From Paragonimus westermani (Eukaryota > Platyhelminthes > Trematoda > Plagiorchiida > Troglotrematidae), in NCBI GenBank assembly GCA_008508345.1, contig QNGE01003589.1, forward strand, positions 1 to 64,000: 64,000 bases of DNA, in the 5' to 3' direction. The first letter of the stretch is position 1. Each line of letters begins with the position of its first letter. Shown here piece after piece: positions 34,901 to 46,679 of this stretch. The translations under genes were made by a program, and so were the position numbers. The notes under the pieces were generated by a model that saw only the letters and a list, made by a program, of their open reading frames with translations, was not told the origin of the DNA and made no database searches.

Positions 34901-37900
34901 ATTCGTACATACACGACGAAATGTGAATGGAAGCGACCGTGCCCTAGATCTCGAGAACAAGTTCCTGGAATCTTATCTCGCCAACAGCGTCACTTGTCTG
35001 CTGATTAAGCACCAGGTCGACAAAGATACGTTGGAGGTCTTCTGGATCGGTGACTTCGTGGCACTTGAAGCACCTAACTGACTTATGCTTCAGAGAATGG
35101 GACAAAAGTTACCTCTCATGGGGTACGAGAATATTCTATATTTACGTTGGTAACCAGTTTCACAATTGGGAGTGCTGTGCCTGGTGTTGTGTGACTTCAG
35201 CTAAGTTTTATATTGGGTCGCCGTTTCCTATTCAAATCGCCCCGCTGACATCGAAATTTTTGGTACTTGTGGTTTGAGTATACTTGAAGAGTTCCTGATT
35301 ATCGGTGAAGACAGTCGCTGCTGTTTCTCAAATGCGATGAGTCTAACAGGCTCCCTCGTCATTCGTTTAGCTTTCGAAAGTTCTGTCCACAGTCAGTTGC
35401 TATCAGCCTTTTTCTCGCTGCTCATTGTTTCGCTGTCTAGTTTCTAGGGTCTGGTGCATAGTCAAGAAAAGCTAGATAAATACAGTTACGCTCATTCTCC
35501 ATTTGGTCTCATGAATTTGCGATTACTAGTAGTTGGCGTCGTGGACACGATAAGCCCCAACTTAGCGGCCCGCGCGTGGCATTACTTATCCAACATTTCC
35601 GGGTATACAGCTGTCACAACCTTAGTGGACACCATCACCTAAACAGTGTGTATCTGTAGGGCACTTCCTACCTAGCCGATTTTCATTCACTCCCGGAATT
35701 GCACATTTGAATCATCAGCACTTCACGATGTCCGGTGATTTCGCTTTGCGGAAAGAGATGTGAAGTTGCCTGTGTTTATAACATCCAGGTTGTTACGCTT
35801 TTATATGTAACTCATCTAATATATGCAACCCTTGGGTTTTGCTATACATTTGTTATGAACTCACGTGGAATTCTTTGTTTTTAGCTCAGTAGATTATTCT
35901 GTGCATTTAACTATTTATGTAAAGCGTACTTTTCCATTGTTCGTCTCAAACGTTTTCTGCATTGCGATAAAATTTAATGCAGATATTTTTGGGGGGACGT
36001 TAGCCCACTGCTAAGCTTATATTAGAAAATTGATTGGGGTAGCTGTTTTGGGAATTCTCACAAAAAAGTTCTTGTGTACGCTTTTTTTATGCTAGCAAGG
36101 AGTGCAACAAAAGAGTTTATTTTATATCAATTCAACGACCACAAACCTCAATCTGTCGTTTACCGGCGCTTGTGGAACTACCGCACAATCTCTTAAACTT
36201 TGGTGGTGGCCAGAGGACTCAACGGTTTCGTGGAACTTGAATTTTGGGTTCAAAAACCTTTCAACTGGGCATTTCCGCTTGGAGCTTGTGGAGTTCAACT
36301 ATACATTGACGGAACGTTTGTTTCCCGACTCAAACGATACGAGTGAGATTTCCTTACTGAGTGTGCTGTGAATTTTTAAATAAAGCTCATGTGCAAATGA
36401 GCATCAGTGTGTCCCAATTGTAACTTTCTTGGTTCCAGCTATTCCAGTGGGGTGACCTGGCCTTATTTTGTCTGTCCCTCTAGCGTCCATTCGTCTGATT
36501 TACTGTTCCGTGTGTTCATCTTAACCGACATACCACATGCACGGCGTACTACTCCTGGGCATACTAGCCTTGTCAGTTTGTTTATACTTACTGTTGTCTG
36601 ATGCCTTGGTTTTCTGGATTGATATCTCCAGCCCTAATGCTGTTTTCGTAGTTGTCTTTCTGGCAGGGATGCAGCATGGGCGGACGCACATGCGCAATGT
36701 CTCATTCCAACCAATAAGGCAATTGCAAGCCCGGTTTAATGGCAATCGTCGTGCTTGTCGAAAGAAGTTATCGTGAGCCATTCATTTCGTTAATTCATTT
36801 ATAACAGCTGTTAACCTGACTACAAGATAATGTGGCTCAAGCCACCGTTCACCAAAACGCTGACTTGGAATGACCATGGAATTTTCTCAACAAAGGGATT
36901 GGAGATGCTCAAGTATTGGGGCGCTTTGCATTTCAAAGATGTGAAGTGCTTCCCACACAAACTAGCCCAGCCATTCACCTTATGCAGCACAAATCGCACG
37001 CAGGAAAATGTCATTCACATACTCTGCGTCTTTTAGTCTAAGTATCAGGATGAGGCTCAACATCAGTGTCATTGAACTTCTGTAGCGTACTTTCCAGAAT
37101 GTAGTCCATGACCAAATTGATCAAGGAGAAAATTGGATACCTCTGGCGAACACCATTAGAGGTAGCAAAAATCGAAGAATGAACACCTGCAGAGTGAGTA
37201 TAGATAACAGATTTACCTATTTCTCCCAAACTTCTTTGTGAAGGAGGCAATTCCAGACAATAGAATAGTAGATGTTCACTAGGTGTGAGATGAAAACGAC
37301 CGTCGACTATCTACAATGACGTTGATGCTTCACGACCCTTTACATGATGAAATTGTGGTCGGCACGCCATCGACGGAATCGGGGTCCTACCTGTTTTTCA
37401 CGTGTCTGATTTTCCGTGGGTTTAGTAAGCCAACTCAAAGTGAGGCCAATGACTAACGTGTACACGGTGGGTACTGGACTGACGTCTCTGGTTGGCATAT
37501 TGCTCTTGGGATTCTTTATGCAAACTGGAATTACTGTTGAGAATCATCATTCATGATGCGTATCTGCAGTTTCCAAAACCGTTTGAAGGATGCTTATCGC
37601 CTCTCACATGACCCTGTGTTCATCATCCTTGAAATAAGGAGAGGGAAATCCGATGTAGGAACCATGATACGTTTCAATAACCCAAGCTCCAAGGCCATTT
37701 CTACTTCCAACAGAGGACTGCCCGGAATGCGGCAACTGGCCATTCGGATCCCCTTGTCCGGCTGAGGCCAACTGGGTCTTTCTTCAAAATAGCTTTGTGC
37801 TATTCCCGGATAAAATGGCTCGCTCCATCCCTATTGGTTGTTGTATCAAGTCACACCTACGGTCCGTCCACGGACTTTCCGTTAGTTCACATTTGAGTTG

Positions 37901-40900
37901 TCCACTATTGTCACGTTTAGATCCGGGTGGATTTGAGGGGCGCTTGTTCGTAAGGTTTATCGAAGTGGCAGAGGCCCACGCGACTGCGCAGCTTCCTCGG
38001 ACGCACTTCTTCACAGCAAGCCTTCGTGGCTGCTGCGATTTGTTATCAGTGTTCGTTAGGTTCTCTCACTTGACTCGAACTGGGTAGTATGTCCACCAGT
38101 GCTTCCTAGGAATTGTTCTTTATATTTTCCATGCAACTGACAGTTGATTGTTCTACACTTATAAGTGTATGACCTCTGAGAAAACCACAACAAATCAGGT
38201 ACACACACCAGCGTGATCCGAGTCCGGATGTTTGTTCCTAAATGTTTGGTGGTCGTTAACAAAAAGGCACCACGTGTAACTGACTGCTGTATAGGTCGTT
38301 TTGTGTTCATAATTGAGATACGCAGGACGGTCTCTGTGACACAGTGCTTCCTATGCTGAAATGTGGCAATCGAAAGTTAGACCTAAAATGCGCACAATTA
38401 CAGTATTATTTTACCAATTCCTATATGTTATGCTCAGACTCCAAACACATTACCTAACCGCTTCTAATCCGGAAGACGATTAAGTTAAGTACTCAACTCG
38501 ACGACCAGTATGATGACGTGAGTGTTTTTCGTTTGCTTTAGAAGGTCGACGGGAACATCATAGAACGCGTTTTTGTTAGGACGTGCACAGAACTGATGAG
38601 TGTACAGTGATTGAGTCTGACAGTGCACTAGCAACTGTTTACTGGGATTCACTCGATCAAACACTGCTCCATTTTGGAACTCAGTGTGATTCCCACTTTG
38701 GGTTGATCACCGTGATCACCCTTGATGCCACCAGAGACTCCCTGACAGCACGTGGATGGACGGTTACCTAGACACGAATTTAAGTGGATAGTGCTGTGAG
38801 AACCGTCGATTCACATCTCTGACACACGGGGCGTATCGACTTTCATACTCTTCCTCGTTTAGCTCAACCCGACATGGCCTGGGGATAAACAGCTATGAAA
38901 TGCACTGATTCAGCTAGAGCTGATCACGCAAGTGGTGGTTACTCTAGCTTACAAAGCCACTTTTATGTGCATCCTGTCTGTAGCAATCGCTGCAATATGT
39001 ACTTCGTGCACTATACGTTGCACACACTAAATCGATGGAATTAGTCTTCTTTTGTACTGTGTATAGTAGTAGAATGCGAACAGGTCTCAGGCTGTTAGGA
39101 CATGCTTATGAACGCGCGTGTGAACTCTCTTCTATCAGTTATTTGTTGCTTTTAGTGAATCGTATCGGTGTCACAACCTTAGGTTCTCAACTGTGGCAAA
39201 TTGCGCTAGTTTTGTTGCGGTAGCCCTTGGTTCTTCGCTGGTTCCTTTCTCTGGAGTAACAACAAGATGTAATGAGTTGCTTCCAACGATTTGGCCGCTT
39301 ATCGTTGAGTAGTTTTCGGTATTGATGTGATGAACGCTGATAAAAATTTCCGTTCCTCTACTTCTGAACTCATCGCCTTCCTTCAACAAATCTGAGCTTT
39401 CAAATCCGCTTCGTCCCATACATTTTCCAAACAACGACGTCCCTGGAGTTACATCGAAAATGCCCTTTCTTGCTAATAACCATTTTGTTATGCAGAAAAA
39501 CTACTGTAGGCCTCTGCTTACGAGCTGGTTATATTTGGAGGCTCGGATTTGCGGTGAAGCGTTACATGTTTATCGGTAGCCTCGTTTAATGGGAGACACA
39601 ACTGTCTCCTTGGTTTGCCGCTTATTTTACATCCCTTTAGTACGGTCACAAGGGATCTGAGTGGTGTTCATCATCAAACCAAGGTGGAATTTCGATTTAG
39701 TTGTAACCATCAAGAGCTGTTAGCAATAAATGTTTCCTTATTTTGTGAAAGCATAGGATGACTGTGTAATTGACTGTTGTGTCATAGTGGCCCCATGGAA
39801 TGCACTGCCCCATTGTAACGTCTTTCCTACTTTTCCAGTGATAGATGAGATTCATTACCTTCTGATAATTTTTACCTACCTCACAACGTTCTGTTATTGT
39901 AGAAGAGTGGCTAGGGTAGCGTATACTGCGGATTGGCCGAGTACGTTCTCTGGAGACCTTAAACACAAGGAGATTGAAGGGTGTTATCGGAATGTTACTT
40001 TTGTTGAATACTTTTTAATGAGTTTGTGTGACAAATAGCTTATTGCATACGGTACAATTAGTCTGGCCCAATCCGTTTCTCATGAAATGCTGTTTCTTAG
40101 TTTCAAAGCGTCTGTCTCTTGTTCAGTCGACAGTTGTGGCTCCACGACTCTGTTTAACGGTTCTTTGGTGTACACTACTAGAGACAGCTTGGTCGCCGTG
40201 CTGTGTTTAATCGTCTTCTGTGTTTGACATCCAGGTGATTGTACTTAGCTGGATGATGTTGTTCACAACTCTTGTCATTTTGACCACTCCTTATTTCAGC
40301 TGGATGATGTTGTTCACAACTCTTGTCATTTTGACCACTCCTTATTTTAGGCTGATTCACACCGAAGAAGAGGGACACGTTAGGCTCTTGCGATCAGTTG
40401 AAGTTAGCACAAATTAAGATTTCTGTTCCTAAAAAGCAGGCCAGTTCTGTTCTGCTCTAAGGATTTGTCTGTGGCAACCCGATAAAAGGATATCTAGCGC
40501 AGGAGCCACTAGTCAGTCAATGAGCTGGTCAGCACTATTGAATCAATTTCAATCAATTTCTTTTATTTTCTCATCGTCTAAACGTCAGCTACTTCTGGGT
40601 TTTACGTAACACTGATGAGATTTCAATGTGTTCCTATCTTTCTCTCCTGGTTGCATGATTTCTCGCCTAAGCATTTGTGTCGGGGGAATATCTGTGTTGT
40701 CTCACCTGAGGTGCTCAGTTTACTGTTGTTGTTTGCAATCGTTATTCCATTCACAACTAAATTGTTATTTGTCCACCTCCCATTTGTTTCAGGCATGCAT
40801 CGCGTTTACCGAAATGCTTCTTACTTCACTTGCCCGCTTGGCCGGTACTTCAAATGCATGGCAAAACAAACGAACGCACTAACGAAAGTTCCGTCCGTTC

Positions 40901-42576
40901 CGGATACAGTTATCCAACCGGAGGTATATTTGACGATTTCAAACCAGAAGGTGGAGGCGTTCCGTTTCAGCGAGGCGTTGGACTTTGTGGGATCAGGTAC
41001 GATTACACTAATTCTACTGCATTTTTGTGATTCACATCGGTTGACCCCACAAATTCCACCCACGGAAGCGTGACTAGACAGTTTGTATAATACGGTGTAC
41101 GACATGGTCATCTTTCATTCACATAAGTTACAGTGGGGTGGTAAAACACTCGGTGCAAAATTAAAACAAATCATACAGCGTACTTCAGTGATGAACGATA
41201 AATTCGCTTTTCGGTTGGGAGATTACTACACGCCGGGAAGTTGCAGGGTATTGAAAATCTCACAGTTCGACTGCTTCGCGAAAGAAACTGGAAAAAATCC
41301 GGGCGTGACAACGTCATTGGCGCTTAGATCGATTATGCGGAATATGGAGGCGCGCATGTTTCTTTGTTTGGGAAGCGCCCACCCCAATAATAGCGGTAGA
41401 AGAGTGCTCAGCAGACAACCATTTTGCGGTGGAGCAGAACTTGAGAATAATTCAAATGAGTCGCCAGAGTAAGCCTGCAATCTTATGTTGAACACGATTC
41501 AGACACAGGTTATTTTGGTGGGTCCCCACCCTGGATATGTCAATAATGCTGCAAGATTTAAAGCTTATAACTCATAGCTAGTTGTGGAGAGGTTTAACTG
41601 TCGGCCTATTCAGTGGCTGTCAACTGGGTTTTCTGCTTTACTCTAAACTAGTGACCAAAAAATTAGACCACTAGAAAGCTGTCTTCCTCAGAGTCAACAA
41701 CACACCTTCAACTTTCTGTTTCAGCTCGTTTACTTGTGTCAAAAAACGTGATACTTACGTTTGACATCGTTTCCACTTGGTCTGCTTGTATTTCCCATGC
41801 CGTGTGTGCATACATTGTGTGAATCTGATCGACTTGTATTTATATGCGTGTTAGGACGGTTCTGTTCAGTGACTTGGTTTTTTTTATTACTATTTTCAAT
41901 GCTTGATGCCCATGGTTGTGATACTTTGCTTTGCAGGTGTAGTTTGGAGTTGTTGACACCTTTTTGAATGGGGTCTTCGTGGATTCTGTCGATAACTCCT
42001 TGCGCAAGATTGCTCATGTATGATGGAATCAACCTCTGCTCAACTAAACTGTCGGACAACATCTACTGGGCAGTGATCTGTCGTCGTCGATTTTCGTGGC
42101 TCAGTCGCATATTTGTGTCAGCCCACCGCCGGAAACCTAGAGCCTTGTTTACGATACCTGGGGTTATTCAACATAACATGTGTGGTGGGCAGACATTATT
42201 TTTGGCTTGGGCATGAAACAGCTGTTATTGAGGCTCCTCTTAGTCAACGCAACGTTTATTCACAGTTAATCCGACTGGTTCGTAACATCGGCCTTCTGAT
42301 GTTGTGAGTGGTAATCACTGGTGTTTGCGTTCGGAGCCTATGTGCTATGCCAGTTGTACTTCTGTTTTTACTCACCGATCAATCTCTATACCTGCCATCA
42401 TATTTGGTTCTTTTTATTTCCTAACTTTTTCAGCCTATGAGTGCTCAGCCGACTACGTACCAAACAAGATTGTCCCGATTGTGGTGGGCATAGCCCTTGG
42501 ATGCATGATCATCGTCGCCCTGATCACCTTCATCATCGGTAGCCGTAGACGTCAAGCTGGTTATCATGAGCTCTAA
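25882..42576 (+). CDS. Lysosome-associated membrane glycoprotein (LAMP) family, five coding exons
   Basis: Spliced coding exons 25882-25930, 25997-26118, 36096-36360, 40793-40996 and 42434-42576 give 783 nt with all phases consistent: 260 residues. Residues 1-16 (MNFEMFTVFLFLIYSV) are a signal peptide; a short Thr/Pro stretch follows; residues about 30-217 are one LAMP luminal domain with its four conserved Cys (NVCLLVQ, GACG, SYFTC, YEC) plus an extra Cys in exon 4; 226-249 is a transmembrane helix; the tail SRRRQAGYHEL carries Gly-Tyr-x-x-hydrophobic, the LAMP lysosomal sorting signal. Many N-x-S/T sites suit heavy glycosylation. Vertebrate LAMP1/2 have two such domains; this one has one, like CD68 or LAMP5. 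It should act in lysosomal or endosomal membrane. An acceptor-like TTTCGCTCTAG at 25,855 could be a leader-splice site. No AATAAA is evident within 500 bp after the stop. Confidence 0.9.
25997..26118 (+). CDS. LAMP exon 2: Thr/Pro linker and start of LAMP domain
   Basis: The acceptor TTCAG at 25,992-25,996 closes a 66-nt intron. The exon contains NETTTVSPAP, then VYYVKNGTNVCLLVQ and LDISYFNK, the first conserved strand and Cys of the LAMP domain. Donor AAG/GTTGGT, phase 0. Another AG ten bases upstream would shift the phase relative to exon 1. Confidence 0.85.
26119..28700. other. LAMP intron 2, first part: nothing recognised
   Basis: Only short ORFs. A frame near 26,660-26,770 (SSGVELKERFRVWKQTRQ) has coding texture but no family I can name. 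Intron 2 as a whole is 26119-36095. Confidence 0.4.
28720..31815 (+). mobile_element. RTE-like retrotransposon with endonuclease and RT traces (in LAMP intron 2)
   Basis: The 5' region has the palindromic CCACCTTGACGTGGTGG near 28,740. Endonuclease traces cover 29,417-30,154: LHWVPLNGRLSVVTLNT, SFIISVHSHT, VKNAFYDDLL, VGDMDVQINRR and GHTDNDIRLL, then GKLNDEGIQNA. RT traces follow with many breaks: FRYRLECVDLISILRH near 30,860, SEYADDIVLV near 31,235-31,270 with YADD intact, VSSTISSACYVIDE near 31,440 and GRVYNACLRSV near 31,565. It ends where a second RTE fragment begins. It is the most complete RTE copy by extent but is heavily mutated. Confidence 0.7.
32395..32620 (-). mobile_element. tRNA-derived SINE with internal hammerhead ribozyme
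   Basis: On the minus strand a tRNA-like head has box A TGGCGCAGTGGTTAACACGG (32610-32591) and box B GGAGTTCAAATCCCGG (32568-32553), the internal promoter of RNA polymerase III. It is followed 17 bases later by a hammerhead ribozyme. The layout matches the Sm-alpha SINE-like family of schistosomes. It interrupts an RTE copy. Its 5' edge coincides with the N at 32,621, so the exact junction and target duplication are unclear. The 3' edge is placed only approximately. Confidence 0.75.
32494..32536 (-). ncRNA. Hammerhead self-cleaving ribozyme (type I)
   Basis: Minus strand, 5' to 3': stem I strand CACTA (32536-32532); core CTGACGA (32531-32525); stem II GCTCT, loop AATG, AGAGC (32524-32511); core GAAA; very short stem III made from the palindrome ACTCGAGT; cleavage triplet GTC ending at 32499; stem I return strand TAGTG (32498-32494), complementary to CACTA. 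All invariant core positions are present. Cleavage is expected between 32499 and 32498. The short palindromic stem III is typical of eukaryotic retroelement hammerheads and suggests dimeric action. Confidence 0.85.
32878..32906 (+). repeat. (ATG)n microsatellite at RTE 3' end
   Basis: About nine uninterrupted ATG units, read directly. It lies where other RTE copies in the window also end in GAT/ATG repeats. Confidence 0.9.
32907..36095. other. LAMP intron 2, last part: nothing recognised
   Basis: A short (TA)n lies at about 33,903-33,914. ORFs are short and without motifs. Confidence 0.4.
36096..36360 (+). CDS. LAMP exon 3: core of LAMP domain
   Basis: A T-rich tract and CTAG acceptor precede it. 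It starts QGVQQK in phase 0 and contains FTGACGTTAQSLKLWW, WNLNFGFKNLS, LELVEFNYTLTERLFPDSND and ends SLLS with donor A/GTGTGC, phase 1. The second conserved Cys is in GACG. A later AG at 36,099 would break the phase. Confidence 0.9.
36820..37430 (-). mobile_element. RTE-like RT fragment, minus strand (in LAMP intron 3)
   Basis: On the minus strand VNIYYSIVWNCLLHKEVWEK near 37,290-37,210, then NGVRQRYPIFSLINLVMDYI (usually SGVRQGCPLSPFLFN--MD-I) and, further on, an EYVND block near 37,030 in place of EFADD/EYADD, then KVNGWASLCGKHF. The order fits RT motifs A, B, C and thumb. The active site is gone. Confidence 0.65.
37440..40240. other. LAMP intron 3: nothing recognised
   Basis: ORFs of 60-97 codons occur (for example plus 37,797-38,087) with no recognisable motif on either strand. 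Confidence 0.35.
40247..40348 (+). repeat. 51-bp tandem duplication
   Basis: Copy one is 40247-40297 and copy two 40298-40348; they differ only at the final base. It lies in LAMP intron 3, about 440 bp before exon 4. Near-identity means it is recent or an assembly duplication. Confidence 0.95.
40793..40996 (+). CDS. LAMP exon 4: C-terminal LAMP domain
   Basis: The acceptor CATTTGTTTCAG is strong. It reads MHRVYRNASYFTCPLGRYFK, then YLTISNQKVEAFRF and ALDFVGS, corresponding to the N-SYKC and V-VQAF-V blocks of vertebrate LAMPs. Donor TCAG/GTACGA, phase 1. Confidence 0.9.
42434..42576 (+). CDS. LAMP exon 5: membrane helix and lysosomal tail
   Basis: The acceptor is AACTTTTTCAG. It encodes the last conserved Cys (YEC), the VPNK membrane entry, a 24-residue hydrophobic helix and the tail ending GYHEL, then TAA. 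Confidence 0.95.
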
Positions 42577-43230
42577 TACATCATAATGACCTCTTCATCA
42601 CACATCGTCTAGTGACTACTCGCTCATCCGCGTAATTTCACAACTCTTCCCTGCGTGTCCTCCATTAACGATTGAACCTGGTGGTTTGTGATCACCTAGC
42701 ACCTGCACGCTTCATTCCCGGTCTTTTCATTGGTTGAGCTTTTCGTGTTACTCAGAGCACTTCCTGCTGGAAATTGACTCAGATTGTCTCTCTCATGGTA
42801 ACCTCATGCACACGAATCCCTAATGCTGTGTATTTGATTGTGCCGCGGTTCTTTTTTCACTTGTTGTTCAGTGTAGCTGACGTTGGTAATCTCATTGATT
42901 GTATGTGCATTGTACGTACCTACTAGTTTTATTATTACATAAGTCGGCCATTTTTCCCCTCGATTTTTTTAAAATTCACTTTTTATGTTGTTCCGGTTTT
43001 GTCTTTACACGCGGGATTTCTCGGTTGATACGACGATCATTTTGAACACGGTGCTTCTCGTGTTCACTTTTAGAACATCCCTGGTGTTCTCTTCTGTGTA
43101 GGTTGTACGTATAATGAAGAGCGCTTGATGAGTTGTGCGGACATGATACATTCGGGTTACCTAGTTCACTAAACCGAGTTAGCTGGGTGTTCTTCGTTCA
43201 GTCACGATCACCGTCCTCAAAGAGAGCAGT
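42577..43230. other. LAMP 3' UTR and downstream sequence
   Basis: T-rich sequence after the LAMP stop codon. I see no canonical AATAAA here, so the transcript end cannot be placed. Confidence 0.4.
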
Positions 43231-43236
43231 GTACTG

Positions 43237-43900
43237 GTGGTTCACGCTGTTGCTTACTTAACATACATCGCAAAAAAACAGCCTAACCAAACCGTGAGCA
43301 TTCATGTCGCTGTTGCCCGATTAACAGCCATGTTGCTTAGGGTCTGCAACCATCAAATCCTAGGTCACGAACTACTGCTTGATTTGCACGGGTTAACCAT
43401 TCGGTGGGTGGCTTCATTTCTCCAACCCAAGTCATCTGATCACCTCGCACCTTCCATCAGTCAACCAGTGCATCGGCAAAAGGTGTCCGGTATGCAAACA
43501 CCCAGCTGGCACCCGTAGTACATGTCTTAACTATCTAAGTTCAATCTTAAAAGTTGAACAGAGGAACTCGCTTGGCACTCTATCAGGTATCTGCTTCCCA
43601 TACTCTTCGTTGGTTAACTGTGGGCACCGCCCGATACGAGTGACTAGTCACAGATATCAACGGTAAAATATCTAAAGACGGTTTACGTCTCCTACTTTAA
43701 GTGGCCATAAAGCTGTATAGCCACCTGTTCACATCTGGTTGAACCGTCACAGTGTTTCGTATACCATCTCAAAAAGTTTGGAAGCTGAGCTTGTGATTCT
43801 GGTAAATGATCACTATATGGCATACCAGCCGCAGACGCCGTCTGTTGCTAATGAACGACATCCCCATCACTATTAATTAGATTCTGGCTTCCACTACTGA
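43237..43900 (+). mobile_element. Possible CR1-like RT remnant
   Basis: The frame at 43,237-43,518 contains LLDLHGLTIRWVASFLQP, similar to the L--HGI-G-LLRW--SFL block between RT motifs A and B, and near 43,850 LLMNDIPI resembles the YINDLP block. No active site is seen. Weak. Confidence 0.4.
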
Positions 43901-46660
43901 GTAATGGAGAATGTGCTTTTGAGAACCTTTTAAGGCTAACTGTGTGAGCTGGTCTTACCGTGACATCCTAGTTTCAGTTGGTTTGCCTGCTGGACTATTC
44001 GATCTCCCAATTCAAGCATGGTCTAAGTTTATATACTAGTAAATGCAGTTGAAATATGTTAATTGGGCAACGCTTGTCTTCTTTTCGAGGTACCTGTTCT
44101 TTTTGAAAATCCGAATACCCTAACTGATTCTCCTGTTTGAACTACTGGACCATAAAGAACTCAACCAACTGGCGTCTGGGTGTGCTGTATGCCATTGGCG
44201 GCTGCCTCAAAATTGTTCTTGCGGTAGGATAGCTTGAACAGCCGTTGACATGGTTTTCGAACGACGAGAGGTTTACTGCAGATTGCTGGCTTGTCTATAC
44301 CTGTGAGGTTAACTTGTCTGACAGTTGCCATCCCTACTTCCATTCCTACTGCCACCCTTTCCTCTGTATCTGGACAGAAGTCACCGGGATACTATGAAAA
44401 TCCTCGTTGGACTATAACAAACTATTAACTGGTGAACAATGTTATTCACTCTCTTGTAATGCAATCGTTTACATGCCCACTCCGAACAGAGAGTACGCAT
44501 TTATGAAGAGCTGTTGGGAAATTTTTCCACTTCAAATGGCGGTGGACAGAGGTGTATGATCTCTCCCTCTTTCGGAGTGGATCTCCTGTCATAAAATAAA
44601 CCTACCGAGATTGAAATGTAGACGACATTGCTCCATTTAGTTCTCCTGCAGATGGCGTGTGGACCGGATTGAAAGGGTTCATTAAAATGACTATTTCGTA
44701 TGGTGTGCTCTTCAACTCTGCTTTTTAGAGTGCTGCAATTTCACGTAAGACTCCTCTATCTTTGTTATTGCAGGCAGGCTGATCGGGGTTATCGATCGCT
44801 TGATCGAAGTGGGCATTATCATCCTAACAACTTATAATATGGCCATTCGGGATAGCGGGGGCATATTACGTGCACACGTAGCTTGGTCCGATTGAGTGTG
44901 TGATGTGGACAATTATTTGCCCTTCCACCCCTATCGGTCTTGATTGATGTTCACATGAGCCCCGTCCTGTGATGACGCGATCATTTGATTCGGTATGAGC
45001 ATGTTCTTTTTTTCAGACGGTCAGAGTGGTCATTTCCCCACCGCACAAGGTCAGATATTGATCTCATCCGTTTGCAGAGTATATGGTTGTACCGGTAGGA
45101 TTTCGGTCTTTCTAGACTTCATGTAGATAGTTGTCTGGGGCAGCAGCTGTTCATCGTTCTAATATGCTTCCATGCCGAATGAGTGCTATACATGCCAGAA
45201 AGGTTGCAAGTTGTGTTTGTTTCAGAGGCAAATGTGATAAGGAGTGATACCGAGGAATTAAATCATCACTTTCAGCTTTACAATTTAATCGTAAGTACTG
45301 TGGCTGATAGTGCCATTGAAAAATGGTTCACGAAATAGCACACTAATGTATGAGTACAAGCGCGTGATGTAAAACCGGGCAGAATCATCCGAATTTGTGA
45401 AGAGGTGCAGTCAATGACATTATTCGTACGGGCTCGCCATCAAATGAGACGCATCGCCATGTCAGAGATTTCTCCCGGCCAATGGTGTGGATGGTCACGG
45501 ACTCTTCAACCAGGTAGACATTTAACAACCTTGTCCGAAGGGACGGTCATGACTTTCATAGCCTGTGGCCAAGTCATCGCCTGATCACCAAGCGGTTTCT
45601 GTTAACCGTTAGCAGCCATACTGAACAATGCGCGGTTCTGTAGACGATTCGACGGCATACACTGTACATGACAGCCAGCGAAGAATGCGCATTTTCATTA
45701 ATTTGGTCATCGGTTGCGAACTTGTTAATTACTTCAATACTCACTGACGGACTGTAGCGTTGCTCAACCAGTCAGCCAACTGGCGGAGATAACGATGATC
45801 AAATACCGAGATTACCGATACGTTTTCTGCACGAATGGGCCATATCAATTATCCACGAATCAAAACTGGACGCACACACGCATTGTAAACTCAACCTTCA
45901 ATCGACAAATATAGGTTTTTGATAAGTCAAAAGTGGCGAAGGCTGGCGAGTGCATCACTCACCTTCGCTATCCTCGTGGACAATGCTCAAGTAACTGAGG
46001 CGGTCGACACATTCGAACTGCCTGTTAGCAACAAAAAAACAGGGTGGAAACAATCCTGATACTTTGCAGTTAGAAGGCGCAAAACGTATTCTGTACAAAC
46101 TAGTTCGACAAGGTCCCGGTTGTTTGCAGAAAAGATGGGCAGAACATTGTAGTCCGGATGCTGAGTACTAGTTAGCGTACTACCTAGCAAAAGCTTCACT
46201 CCGAGATCCTCGGAGCATCCAAAATGTCATCTATAACGCAACTAAAGAAGAAGGCGGAGGTTGTACACCGCTTTTGGGACCAATTGATATGAGAGGCGTT
46301 CGAGGTTGCTGTCCTTAAATGCGTACCATGCATTTGGAGCGTGCATACGGTGACTTAGGTTAGTTAACTTACTTCATTGAGACTCCTGCGTTGTAGGTAG
46401 CTTCAGAGAGCTTGTTGGATAATTGAATAGAAAAGTGCATTTATGTTCAAAATCACGATTATCGACTGAGAAAGGGAATTTTAATACTCTGATGTCTGTC
46501 GATCGACATACCTGCTGCCGGCTGGAGAGCCTGTGCGCTTTTTGGTTCCCACATTGCTTCAGAAACCGAGTATTATGAAACTAGTCCTTATTCCGAGTTG
46601 TTCTGGGTTAGTCTAGTTCTGTGATTGTCACGCGATATTCTGAACATAAGTAACGAGACT
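43901..46660. other. Gene-free stretch
   Basis: Short ORFs on both strands only. AATAAA words occur (44,594) but without a gene to serve. Confidence 0.4.
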
Positions 46661-46679
46661 GGACCTTGACGCGTTATGA

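Noticed and set aside
37784..38087. Overlapping open frames on both strands at 37.8-38.1 kb
   Set aside because: Neither shows splice signals compatible with LAMP or a known retroelement domain.
40615..41073. 152-codon ORF taken as one gene
   Set aside because: Only 40,793-40,996 is LAMP exon 4; the rest is intron read-through, shown by the TTTCAG acceptor and GTACGA donor and the family alignment.
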